Shown here: one piece after another, positions 51,474 to 58,319 of the stretch
Layout of the letters: each line of letters opens with the position of its first letter
How positions within the stretch are numbered: position 1 is the stretch's first letter
From: DASUPK01 sp963800285
GTDB taxonomy: Bacteria > Actinomycetota > Thermoleophilia > Solirubrobacterales > 70-9
NCBI GenBank assembly: GCA_963800285.1
Contig: CAWDAL010000014.1
Coordinates: 477,992 to 541,991 of the forward strand
Length of the DNA stretch: 64,000 nt
Direction: 5' to 3'
The notes under the pieces: model-generated
Database searches by the model: none
Told to the model about the DNA's origin: nothing
The model's input: only the letters and a program-made list of their open reading frames with translations
Translations under genes and position numbers: made by a program

Positions 51474-52130
51474 TCAGACGGTCGACTGCGCCGCAGCGGC
51501 GAGCCGACCGAGCTCGCGGCCGAGCGTCTCCGGCGTCCAGTCGTCCTGACCGGAGAGCAGCAGGCGCGCGCCGGCCTCCGCCAGGCCGGCGATCGAGTTG
51601 CCCAGCAGCCGAGCCGTCTTCTCGATCTCGGCCTTCGAGGCCGTGCCGTTCCGATCCTCGAGCCACCTCTGAGCCAGCCGGCTGAGCGCGTCGACCTGTG
51701 CCTGGCGCCCGCGCCGGATCCGGTCGGCGACGGCGGCGTTGCCACCGCCCTCCCCCATGAAGACGAGGCGGTAGACCTCGGGAGAGTCGCCGACCGCCCG
51801 CAGGAAGCCCGTGTAGCCCTCGGTCAGGGTCTTCTCGGGATCGGAGAGGTCCGCGTCCTCGAATGCCCCCTGGATCTCGGCCAGAATCCGCTCCTCCTCG
51901 CGACGGAGGAGAGCGCGGAAGAGCTCGTCCTTGGAATCGAAGCAGGCATAGACGACGGGCTTGGTGACGCCGGCCTCGTTGGCGACGGCCTGCATCGAGG
52001 TGCCGTCGTAGCCGCCCTCGAGGAAGAGCTTGAGCGCCGCGTCGAGAACCTGAGGACGGCGGCGCTCGGGCCCGAGGTGGGCGGCGCGCTTGCGCTGCTG
52101 GGTCGCCTCCGGCTTGATCCTGGTCGCCAT
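51474..52130 (-). CDS. TetR-family transcriptional regulator
   Basis: 218 aa. HTH: VLDAALKLFLEGGYDGTSMQ, VANEAGVTKPVVYACFDSKD; C-terminal LLRREEERILAEIQGAFEDA. Paralogous to the TetR at 48248. Two 13-bp palindromes begin 4 bp upstream of its ATG and overlap its -10-like TACCCT, so autorepression is likely. It diverges from the heliorhodopsin gene, which it may also control. Confidence 0.9.
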   Translation of the reverse strand: MATRIKPEATQQRKRAAHLGPERRRPQVLDAALKLFLEGGYDGTSMQAVANEAGVTKPVVYACFDSKDELFRALLRREEERILAEIQGAFEDADLSDPEKTLTEGYTGFLRAVGDSPEVYRLVFMGEGGGNAAVADRIRRGRQAQVDALSRLAQRWLEDRNGTASKAEIEKTARLLGNSIAGLAEAGARLLLSGQDDWTPETLGRELGRLAAAAQSTV

Positions 52131-52133
52131 TTC

Positions 52134-52166
52134 CTACCTAGGGTAGTTTTTTCCTACCTGCGGTAG
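52134..52166. promoter_or_regulatory. paired palindromes, TetR operators at the heliorhodopsin divergon
   Basis: CTACCTAGGGTAG (52134-52146) and CTACCTGCGGTAG (52154-52166) have identical perfect 5-bp arms and 3-nt spacers, centred 20 bp apart (two helical turns). They overlap the TetR promoter. Confidence 0.75.
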
Positions 52167-52236
52167 CAACCATACAGGTCGCGACCGACGTGCCGGCGAG
52201 AGTGCCGGGCGAGCGCGCTCGGCATACTCCGGAGCG

Positions 52237-53010
52237 ATGGCCGATCCGCAGCCGATCGACCCCGCCCGCGCCCGGAATCTCCGTCGCTGGAACGTCGGCG
52301 TGGGCCTGATAATGGCCGCGCAGGGAACGGTCCTGCTGCTGGTCGCCAAGGACGCCTCGCTGCCCGTCTACGGAAGTTGGATGAACGGCCCGCCGGGCTC
52401 GGCCGATCTGATCAGGGGCGAGCCCCTCTTCGAGCTCTCCTTCGCGGCGGCGACCGCGGCGTTCCTTTACCTGGCCGCGATCGACCACCTGCTCGTCGGC
52501 GGGCCGCTGCGCGGGTGGTACGAGCGCAACCTGGGCCGCTCGGTCAACTACGCGCGCTGGATCGAGTACTCGCTGAGCGCCTCGCTGATGGTGGTGCTGA
52601 TCGCGATGCTCTGCGGCGTCCTCGAGCTGACTGCGCTGATCGCGCTGTTCGGCGTCAACGCGGGGATGATCCTCTTCGGCCTCCAGATGGAGCGGACCCA
52701 GAAGCCCGGCCGGGAGGTCGACTGGCTGCCGTTCTGGTTCGGCTCGATCCTCGGCACGATCCCCTGGGTGGTGATCACATACCAGCTGGTCCGCGCCGAC
52801 CAGCAGGCGGACGTGCCGGGCTTCGTCTTCGGGATCTTCTTCTCCCTCCTGGTCCTGTTCGCGCTCTTCCCGGTCAACATGGTGCTCCAGTACCGGCGGG
52901 TCGGCCCCTGGCGTGACTACCTGCACGGCGAGAAGGCCTACATCGTGCTCAGCCTGACCGCCAAGTCGGCGCTCGCCTGGCAGGTCTACGCGGGAGCGCT
53001 GGCGGGGTGA
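52237..53010 (+). CDS. heliorhodopsin
   Basis: 257 aa, seven helices. Helix 3 carries ARWIEYSLSASLMVVLI with the Schiff-base counterion Glu110. Helix 4 region NAGMILFGLQME and helix 7 LSLTAKSALAWQVYAG with the retinal-binding Lys243 are heliorhodopsin hallmarks, unlike type-1 rhodopsins (DxxxxK in helix 7). Heliorhodopsins have inverted membrane topology and are thought to be light sensors or regulators, not pumps. No retinal-synthesis gene is in the window, so retinal must come from elsewhere. CATACT lies 8 nt before the ATG. Flanked by a TetR and a 1-Cys peroxiredoxin. Confidence 0.93.
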   Translation: MADPQPIDPARARNLRRWNVGVGLIMAAQGTVLLLVAKDASLPVYGSWMNGPPGSADLIRGEPLFELSFAAATAAFLYLAAIDHLLVGGPLRGWYERNLGRSVNYARWIEYSLSASLMVVLIAMLCGVLELTALIALFGVNAGMILFGLQMERTQKPGREVDWLPFWFGSILGTIPWVVITYQLVRADQQADVPGFVFGIFFSLLVLFALFPVNMVLQYRRVGPWRDYLHGEKAYIVLSLTAKSALAWQVYAGALAG

Positions 53011-53121
53011 CTCTCGGGCGGTGGCCCAGGACCCCGCCGGCCGACTAAGCTAGGGTATTCGTATCGGGATTCGGGTGATTCCGGATCCACCATCGGAACA
53101 CAAGCTTCAGAGAGGAAGGAA

Positions 53122-53784
53122 ATGGCTCTTCTCACCATCAACGACACCGCCCCCGACTTCCACGCGGAGACCACGGAGGGCCCGATCGACTTCCACGACT
53201 GGATCGGCGACGGCTGGGCCGTCCTGTTCTCCCACCCCCGCGACTTCACCCCGGTCTGCACCACCGAGCTCGGCTACATGGCCTCGATCAAGCCGGAGTT
53301 CGACAAGCGCGGCGTCAAGATCGCCGGCCTCTCGACCGACCCCATGGACAACCACGAGAAGTGGGCGAAGGAGATCGAGGAGACCCAGGGCACCGCGCCG
53401 AACTACCCGATCATCTCCGACTCGGACCACCAGATCGCCAAGGCCTACGGGATGCTCCCCGGCGACGTCTCCGGCGACCCGACCGAGCGCACCCCGGCCG
53501 ACAACCAGACGCTCCGCAACGTCTTCGTGATCGGCCCGGACAAGAAGATCAAGCTGATCCTGGTCTACCCGATGACCACCGGCCGCAACTTCGACGAGGT
53601 GCTGCGAGTGATCGACTCGCTCCAGCTGACGGCGAACAAGAAGGTCGCGACCCCGGCCCAGTGGCAGCAGGGCGACGACGTGATCATCTCCGGCTCGGTC
53701 TCGGACGACGACGCGAAGGAGCTCTTCCCGGACGGCTGGGAGACGCCGCTGCCTTACATGCGGGTTGTGAAGCAGCCGAAGTAA
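53122..53784 (+). CDS. 1-Cys peroxiredoxin (Prx6-like)
   Basis: 220 aa. The peroxidatic motif is PRDFTPVCTTE (Pro39, Thr43, Cys46) and there is no other cysteine, so it is a 1-Cys Prx. The C-terminal half, DNQTLRNVFVIGPDKKIKL and VATPAQWQQGDDVII, is the Prx6 dimerisation extension. Detoxifies H2O2 and lipid peroxides with an external reductant. GAGAGGAAGGAA precedes the ATG. It follows the heliorhodopsin gene by 111 bp on the same strand. Confidence 0.95.
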   Translation: MALLTINDTAPDFHAETTEGPIDFHDWIGDGWAVLFSHPRDFTPVCTTELGYMASIKPEFDKRGVKIAGLSTDPMDNHEKWAKEIEETQGTAPNYPIISDSDHQIAKAYGMLPGDVSGDPTERTPADNQTLRNVFVIGPDKKIKLILVYPMTTGRNFDEVLRVIDSLQLTANKKVATPAQWQQGDDVIISGSVSDDDAKELFPDGWETPLPYMRVVKQPK

Positions 53785-54005
53785 ATATGGCCGCCTCGTT
53801 TCGGGCGCTCAATCGGAGTACTGTCGATAGAGGCTGGCCCTGCGGCCGAAAGCTCAATCCCCACCGGAAAGCCACCGACGGCGCGATCTGCGCCACGAGG
53901 CGCGAGATGGGGACTACTGATTTGACTGCAGGGCCGGTGTTCTCTCTCTAAGGGCGTCACCTCACCGGCTCGGTGGAAGCGCCTATATCCGCAAGGAGAC
54001 ACCGA
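53785..54005 (+). promoter_or_regulatory. structured 220-bp leader with mutually exclusive hairpins
   Basis: No convincing gene lies between the peroxiredoxin and the SnoaL-like gene. GGCGC (53880-53884), GCGCC (53890-53894) and GGCGC (53899-53903) allow the middle arm to pair with either side, an attenuator-like switch. No known riboswitch consensus was recognised. Confidence 0.35.
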
Positions 54006-54391
54006 ATGGGCGCAAATGCAGACACAGTCAAGAGTGGTTGGGACGCCTTCGCCAAGGGCGACATGGACGCCGCAACGGCGACCACGAGCGACTCGGCCGA
54101 GATCGTCATCCCCGAGAGCCTGCCCTGGGGCGGCACCTACACCGGCCCGGAGGGCTTCAAGGAGATGATCGGCAAGTTCGTCTCCAACTTCGACGAGGTC
54201 AGCCGGAGCCGCAGGAGTTCATCGAGGCCGACGGCGGCCGCGTGGTGGTCACGGTCAAGGGCGTCGGCACGACGAAGAGCGGCAACGAGCTCAGCGGCGA
54301 CTCGATCTGGCTCTACAGGGTCGACGACGGCAAGATCGAGCACGCGGAGTTCTACGGCGACACCGCCACGGCGGTCAAGGCACTCGCCTAG
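54006..54391 (+). pseudogene. SnoaL-like (NTF2-fold) protein, one frameshift
   Basis: First frame: MGANADTVKSGWDAFAKGD to KFVSNFDEVS; second frame: PEPQEFIEADGGRVVVTVKG to the stop. Joining them needs one base after AGC at about 54203 (a missing C would restore EVSPEPQEF). The rebuilt protein (about 128 aa) is a normal SnoaL-like/ketosteroid-isomerase-type NTF2 domain. AAGGAGA precedes the ATG. Otherwise intact codons suggest a sequence error or a fresh mutation. Confidence 0.7.
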
Positions 54392-54470
54392 CCGGGGAAG
54401 CGTGAGCCGGAGCTACTCCGGCTCACGCACCCGCAATCAGAAGACTTTCCTTTCAACGAAAGGAACCACG

Positions 54471-54723
54471 ATGCTAGGACGCAAGCAGCACGACGAGGCC
54501 GAGAGACGTCGAGAAGACGGCAACCGACCACCTCGAGACCGCGCTCGACGAGCTCAAGAAGGCCAGTCAGCAGGCGCAGGAGGATCTTCGGGCCAAGATC
54601 GACTCCGCGATCAGCCGCGCCCGTGAGGCGCTGGACGATGTCCGGTCGAAGGTCGGGGATCGCGCCGAAGACGTCAAGGAAGGTGCCGAGGAGGCAGGCG
54701 ACAAGGTCGAAACCAAGGTCTGA
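54471..54723 (+). pseudogene. small coiled-coil protein, one frameshift
   Basis: AAAGGAA precedes ATG 54471 (MLGRKQHDEAE). An extra base near 54504 shifts the frame; the continuation DVEKTATDHLETALDELKKA to DKVETKV and TGA at 54723 is an Ala/Glu/Lys-rich amphipathic helix of about 84 aa, similar in style to stress-associated YtxH-like or apolipoprotein-like repeats. No start codon exists in the second frame, so the first frame must be used. Confidence 0.6.
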
Positions 54724-54797
54724 TCCCGGGAGCGCATCGAGGGCCTGGGCACCCACCCCGATGGCCCTCGGTGGCGCACCCGAAGCGCGACGAACGA

Positions 54798-55373
54798 TTA
54801 GCCCTTGGGGTCCCGGGTCAGCAGCCGGCGCACTGTCTTCTTGCTGAACCCGAGTCCTCGGAGCTCGCAGTTCCGGGCGAGCGCCGGGATGTCGGCCGCC
54901 TCAATCAGCTCGGCTCGGTGACCGCGGGCCACCTCGGCCACCAGCCGGCCATAGCCAGAATCCGGTGAAGCGCCGAGCACCACGAGTGCGGCGGGTCGCG
55001 CGAACTGCGCCCTGAAGCCCTCTTCGTGGAGCTGAACCTGGCCCCAGGCCTCCACGACTCCGACGACCGATAGCCGTCCATGGACTTCGGGCTGAAGCTC
55101 AGTCCTGTCCTCGGCACTCCACGGATGAAGCGCGTACAGACCGCAGTTGCATTGGGCAGCCGGAGCCTTGTGCTTGCGCACATGCGTTAGGGAGCAGCGG
55201 GCCCAGTTGGTCTTTCCCGCATGAGGCCATGGTTCGTTCAGGTGGAGGCCGGAGAGGCGAATCGCTCCCTCCTGGTCGACGCCGATATGCCAGGCCCGCA
55301 AGCCATGCAGCTTCTCGGCGACGATTGTCGTCGCGCCGACGCAGTCCTCGTGGCGCGGCATAGGCGGCCTCAT
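54798..55373 (-). CDS. CGLYALHP/VVEAWGR family protein (paralogue A)
   Basis: 191 aa. QCNCGLYALHP and VVEAWGQVQLHEEGFRAQFAR are the shared core also found at 57297 and 58316. The rest (DCVGATTIVAEKLHGLRAW near the start, ARNCELRGL near the end) is short, so this is a core-domain-only member. Start ATG 55373 overlaps the stop of the 56-aa gene at 55370 (ATGA), giving coupling. No database name is known to me; function not predicted. Confidence 0.75.
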   Translation of the reverse strand: MRPPMPRHEDCVGATTIVAEKLHGLRAWHIGVDQEGAIRLSGLHLNEPWPHAGKTNWARCSLTHVRKHKAPAAQCNCGLYALHPWSAEDRTELQPEVHGRLSVVGVVEAWGQVQLHEEGFRAQFARPAALVVLGASPDSGYGRLVAEVARGHRAELIEAADIPALARNCELRGLGFSKKTVRRLLTRDPKG

Positions 55374-55540
55374 CGGGCCGCCCGCATGCGACCGGACGAG
55401 ACCTTGGCCGGCCTTCTCTTCGGCTGCGTTGGGCGCTTTCGCGACGGCTCCTGAGCCGGCCGGGAAGGCGCCTCCTTCTTTCGAATCGGCCCCTCAACGG
55501 GCTCGACGACGATCGTGCGGTACTTGCCTGGGAAGAACAA
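55370..55540 (-). CDS. 56-aa protein with TTG start, resembles the tail of paralogue C
   Basis: GGAGGTGA sits 6 nt before the TTG at 55540. Residues PGKYRTIVVEPVE match PGPSRTIIVEPIE in the C-terminal tail of paralogue C (58316), followed by a Lys/Arg/Pro-rich stretch. It ends in an ATGA overlap with paralogue A. It may be a detached tail module or a real small protein; the start codon and ribosome site favour real translation. Confidence 0.5.
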   Translation of the reverse strand: MFFPGKYRTIVVEPVEGPIRKKEAPSRPAQEPSRKRPTQPKRRPAKVSSGRMRAAR

Positions 55541-55655
55541 TCGGATTCACCTCCATCGGTCCCGGCAGTAGCACCGCTCCTTGACCCTGAGGTCTCGGTC
55601 GGTTGCTGCGACGTCACAGGGCCGGGCCCCTCGGTCGCTCTTGATGGACGCGCCG

Positions 55656-55684
55656 ACCCTACGGGGTCGGTGCGCAGTTGTCAA
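55656..55684 (-). promoter_or_regulatory. sigma70-type promoter (TTGACA - 17 - TAGGGT)
   Basis: On the minus strand TTGACA (55679-55684), a 17-bp spacer and TAGGGT (55656-55661) make a near-consensus promoter. Transcription from about 55649 gives a ~110-nt leader before the TTG gene. A CCGACCC/GGGTCGG hairpin overlaps the -10 region and may end the upstream operon. Confidence 0.65.
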
Positions 55685-55688
55685 GACG

Positions 55689-56075
55689 TCAGCGCTCGAA
55701 GGTGAACTTCGGCTGGCCGCCGGCGCGGGATTCGTGCACATGCATGCCGCCCTTTTCGGCGTAGCGGCGGATCGTGCGCGCCATCGCCTCGCGGCCGGCC
55801 GGGTTCGCCGTGTGAAGGCTGATCCCTTCACGCGGCCACAGGTCGCGGCCATGGGCCTCTTGCTGCTCGGCGATGAAATCGACGACGTCGGTGCCGCGCC
55901 CGAAGCGCTCGTCGTCCGAGAGGTCGTGGTCGAGCGAGAGCTCGACGACGCGGCCGGTCTTGAGCAGCTCGATCGCGTCCCAGGCGGTCGTCACCTGGGT
56001 CCAGCCCTCCGGCGCCCTGCGGTCAACCAGGTCGTCGTCAAGCCAGATCCGGAGTTCCTCGGCGTCCGGCCTCAT
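55689..56075 (-). CDS. cyclic-phosphate-processing receiver-like (cPPRec) protein
   Basis: 128 aa. IWLDDDLVDRRAPEGW, ELSLDHDLSDDERFGRG and ISLHTANPAGREAMARTI fit the cyclic-phosphate-processing receiver family (REC-like fold with acidic DDD and DHD residues). Such domains are predicted to act in cyclic-nucleotide or 2',3'-cyclic-phosphate biology, often in defence-like or toxin loci. Its ATG overlaps the stop of the small membrane gene upstream. Confidence 0.75.
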   Translation of the reverse strand: MRPDAEELRIWLDDDLVDRRAPEGWTQVTTAWDAIELLKTGRVVELSLDHDLSDDERFGRGTDVVDFIAEQQEAHGRDLWPREGISLHTANPAGREAMARTIRRYAEKGGMHVHESRAGGQPKFTFER

Positions 56076-56224
56076 CGCCTGCCGCCCATGAACAGCAAGA
56101 GGATCGATTTGATAATCGCCACCGTGACCCGGATCGCGACGATCACGAAAACCGCCCAGACAGCGATGAGGGCCGCCACCGCCAGGCAGAAGAGGGCGAA
56201 CAGGACGAAGAGGAAGGCGATCAT
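56072..56224 (-). CDS. small hydrophobic membrane protein
   Basis: 50 aa, one long hydrophobic stretch (AFLFVLFALFCLAVAALIAV and WAVFVIVAIRV) ending in a basic tail. Both ends overlap its neighbours by ATGA, so it is embedded in the operon's translation chain. Function unknown. Confidence 0.6.
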   Translation of the reverse strand: MIAFLFVLFALFCLAVAALIAVWAVFVIVAIRVTVAIIKSILLLFMGGRR

Positions 56225-56580
56225 CTGCGGCGGCGGCTGTTGCGAATCACTCGTCGGGCGCGAGCGCGTCGGTTGCGGACCTCCCTCGCGGCCTCGGAGA
56301 TACCGCCGCGATCGAGGCAGGTCTTCGCCACGTACAGCTCGTCGGGCGATCCGATCTCGGCCAGTGGCAGCACGAGGTCGGTGCCGACGATGAGATAGGC
56401 GTCCGCCTCCTGAGCCATCTTCCGAGCCAGCCACTCGGGCGGCTCGTCGCTGATCTCTCCGTGCGAGAGCAGCATCTCGAGCTCGCGCCTCGCCCTGATC
56501 TGGTCGAGCGCCGGGCGAAAGCGCTCATGGAACCTCTCGACGCAATGCGGTGAAAGGGTGACTCCGCGGTTTCCGTACAT
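56221..56580 (-). CDS. hypothetical basic protein
   Basis: 119 aa. LSPHCVERFHERFRPALDQI near the N-terminus and a very basic C-terminus (RNRRARARRVIRNSRRRR). HCVERFHERF looks like the His-containing helix of some phage- or toxin-associated proteins, but no family can be named. Overlaps the next gene by ATGA; the TPR-like gene ends 6 bp upstream. Confidence 0.65.
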   Translation of the reverse strand: MYGNRGVTLSPHCVERFHERFRPALDQIRARRELEMLLSHGEISDEPPEWLARKMAQEADAYLIVGTDLVLPLAEIGSPDELYVAKTCLDRGGISEAAREVRNRRARARRVIRNSRRRR

Positions 56581-56586
56581 GCAGAT

Positions 56587-57300
56587 CTAGTCGCGTCCGG
56601 ACGCGACTCCTGACACCGCTTCGAGCGTGTCGAGCTCGGCAATCAACTCCGGGGCATCCGTCTCGTCGGCGCCTGCCTCGCTCAGCGCGGTCGCCTTCGC
56701 GTAGGAATCCCGCGCCTGGTCGAACCGTCCGAGGCCGGACTGGCATCTGCCGAGCCAGACCCAGCTCCATGGCCCATGCGAGGCGATGCGCGCGTAGTGA
56801 CGGAGATATGGCAAGGCCTCGCGATACCGGCCGAGGTCGCAGAGCGTGTAGCCGATCCCGAAGTGGGCCATCGCGTCGCCGGCCTGGAGGCAGCACCGCC
56901 ACCAGTAGAGCTCCTGCTCGTACTCGTCATTTGCCCCGCACTCGGTCGCACGGTCGAAGAAGTCGCGATTGATCGAGTTCTCCTCGCCGAAGAACCTCGC
57001 GGCGTCGGCTGCGATGCGAAGCGCCCCGGCGTTCCGCAGCCCGAGAACGGGCGCATCGAAGCGCCCCGCCGCCTTGATCGCCTGCTCTTCCTCCTCGAGC
57101 GGCTCCCAACGAAGGATGCCCTCGATCCGAAACCCGATGATGCGCCCCTCCGGAGAGTCGAGAAGGAAGCTGAAGTCCTCGCTCACCTCCAGCCACTGGT
57201 CCGGTGCCTGACCGTCCTCGACCCGGCCCCACTCGATCGCGGTCAGATACTCGTAGTGAGCGTCTCGGCTCAGGTAGAGGGGCTGCCGGCGCTCGCTCAT
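56587..57300 (-). CDS. TPR-like protein with DUF2283-like N-terminus
   Basis: 237 aa. N-terminal EDFSFLLDSPEGRIIGFRIE resembles short DUF2283-type beta repeats. From about residue 95 it has TPR/Sel1-like helical repeats (MAHFGIGYTLCDLGRYREAL, WLGRCQSGLGRFDQARDSYA). Likely a scaffold or binding protein for the operon's products. ATG overlaps the stop of paralogue B. Confidence 0.7.
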   Translation of the reverse strand: MSERRQPLYLSRDAHYEYLTAIEWGRVEDGQAPDQWLEVSEDFSFLLDSPEGRIIGFRIEGILRWEPLEEEEQAIKAAGRFDAPVLGLRNAGALRIAADAARFFGEENSINRDFFDRATECGANDEYEQELYWWRCCLQAGDAMAHFGIGYTLCDLGRYREALPYLRHYARIASHGPWSWVWLGRCQSGLGRFDQARDSYAKATALSEAGADETDAPELIAELDTLEAVSGVASGRD

Positions 57301-58319
57301 GGCTCGACCCGAGGTTCGAACTCCGTCCAGTCGAATCCATTCAGAGCCGTGGGCTCGTCGGGCCGAGGCTCCACCTCGATCGGCAGGTCGGGGGCTACCA
57401 GCAGGGTGAGGAGACCGGTTCCCTTGACGGGAGCGCGCAAGCCGATGTTTCGGGAGAGGCACCTGACCTCTCGCACCCGGCCGGCAGCGATGCGCGGACC
57501 GATCTCACGGGCAATCGGCCAGGCCAGTGGGCCCAGACGCCGGCCGGCTTGCGAGCAGACATCCACTCCCTCGTAGTCCCAGGTGGCTTTGCGGACCAGG
57601 CGCAGCTCGTTGCCAGGGTCGAACTCCTCGCTCTCGAATGCGGCGATGGCCTCCGGCCCGCGGACCCGGACGGTGCAGACCTGGACGCCGGGCAGTTCGT
57701 CGATCCTCGGGCGGACCTCCGACCCGTCGACCACCTCGGGCCACACCCCCACCCGAAGCCATCTGCGATCCAGGCTGACTCGGGACGTGCGTCGCAGGAT
57801 CAGGCGGACTTCCTTGAGAAGCATCTCGTCGACCACCTCGGTGGAGAGGCCGATCTGCCTGACACGGCACCACTCGGACGCGTGCTCGGCCCGAGGGAGG
57901 CGGACCACCGGGATCCGGTAGCGCTCGGCCGTGGCCCGGATCATCGCCAGGCCCTCGGTCGAGATCAGATGGGGGGCTGGCTCGAAGAGCAACTTCGGCC
58001 GGCTGAACTGGGCGCGAAAGCCGACTTCGTGCAGCTCGATCCGGCCCCAGGCTTCAACGACGCCGGCGACGCCGCCGGGTGTCAGGGAGCCCGCCCACTC
58101 CAGGATCTCCGTCTGCGGGTGCAGGGCGTAGAGACCGCATCCACAGTCGACGTCGGGGGCGGCGTGGTCGTGGTAGAGGCAGCTCGCCTCGGTCGGCGAT
58201 CCGGCCGCGGCCCACGGTTCAGAGGAGCCCATGCCCCGGCCGTGCAGCTCGAGGTCGTCGGAGATGTTCCATCCCCTGACTCCTTCGATCCTGCCTGCGA
58301 AGAACGGCGCTTCGGTCAC
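57297..58319 (-). CDS. CGLYALHP/VVEAWGR family protein with HIRAN-like C-terminus (paralogue B)
   Basis: 340 aa. The shared core is CGCGLYALHP and VVEAWGRIELHEVGFRAQFS (about residues 58-115). The C-terminal part (FDPGNELRLVRKATWDYEGV, RRLGPLAWPIAREIGPRI) follows the HIRAN-domain pattern of G-x-x-L-x-L and G-x-L-G-x-x-P, which in known proteins recognises damaged or ssDNA. HIRAN is my inference from strand pattern. GTG start overlaps the upstream stop (GTGA). Confidence 0.7.
   Translation of the reverse strand: MTEAPFFAGRIEGVRGWNISDDLELHGRGMGSSEPWAAAGSPTEASCLYHDHAAPDVDCGCGLYALHPQTEILEWAGSLTPGGVAGVVEAWGRIELHEVGFRAQFSRPKLLFEPAPHLISTEGLAMIRATAERYRIPVVRLPRAEHASEWCRVRQIGLSTEVVDEMLLKEVRLILRRTSRVSLDRRWLRVGVWPEVVDGSEVRPRIDELPGVQVCTVRVRGPEAIAAFESEEFDPGNELRLVRKATWDYEGVDVCSQAGRRLGPLAWPIAREIGPRIAAGRVREVRCLSRNIGLRAPVKGTGLLTLLVAPDLPIEVEPRPDEPTALNGFDWTEFEPRVEP

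Noticed and set aside
53787..53951. 54-codon open frame in the leader after peroxiredoxin
   Set aside because: No ribosome site, weak third-position GC bias and no recognisable sequence; the RNA structure is more interesting.
53785..54005. Cobalamin or other known riboswitch
   Set aside because: GGAAAGCCACCG superficially resembles B12-box sequence but the order and core elements do not match any consensus I know.
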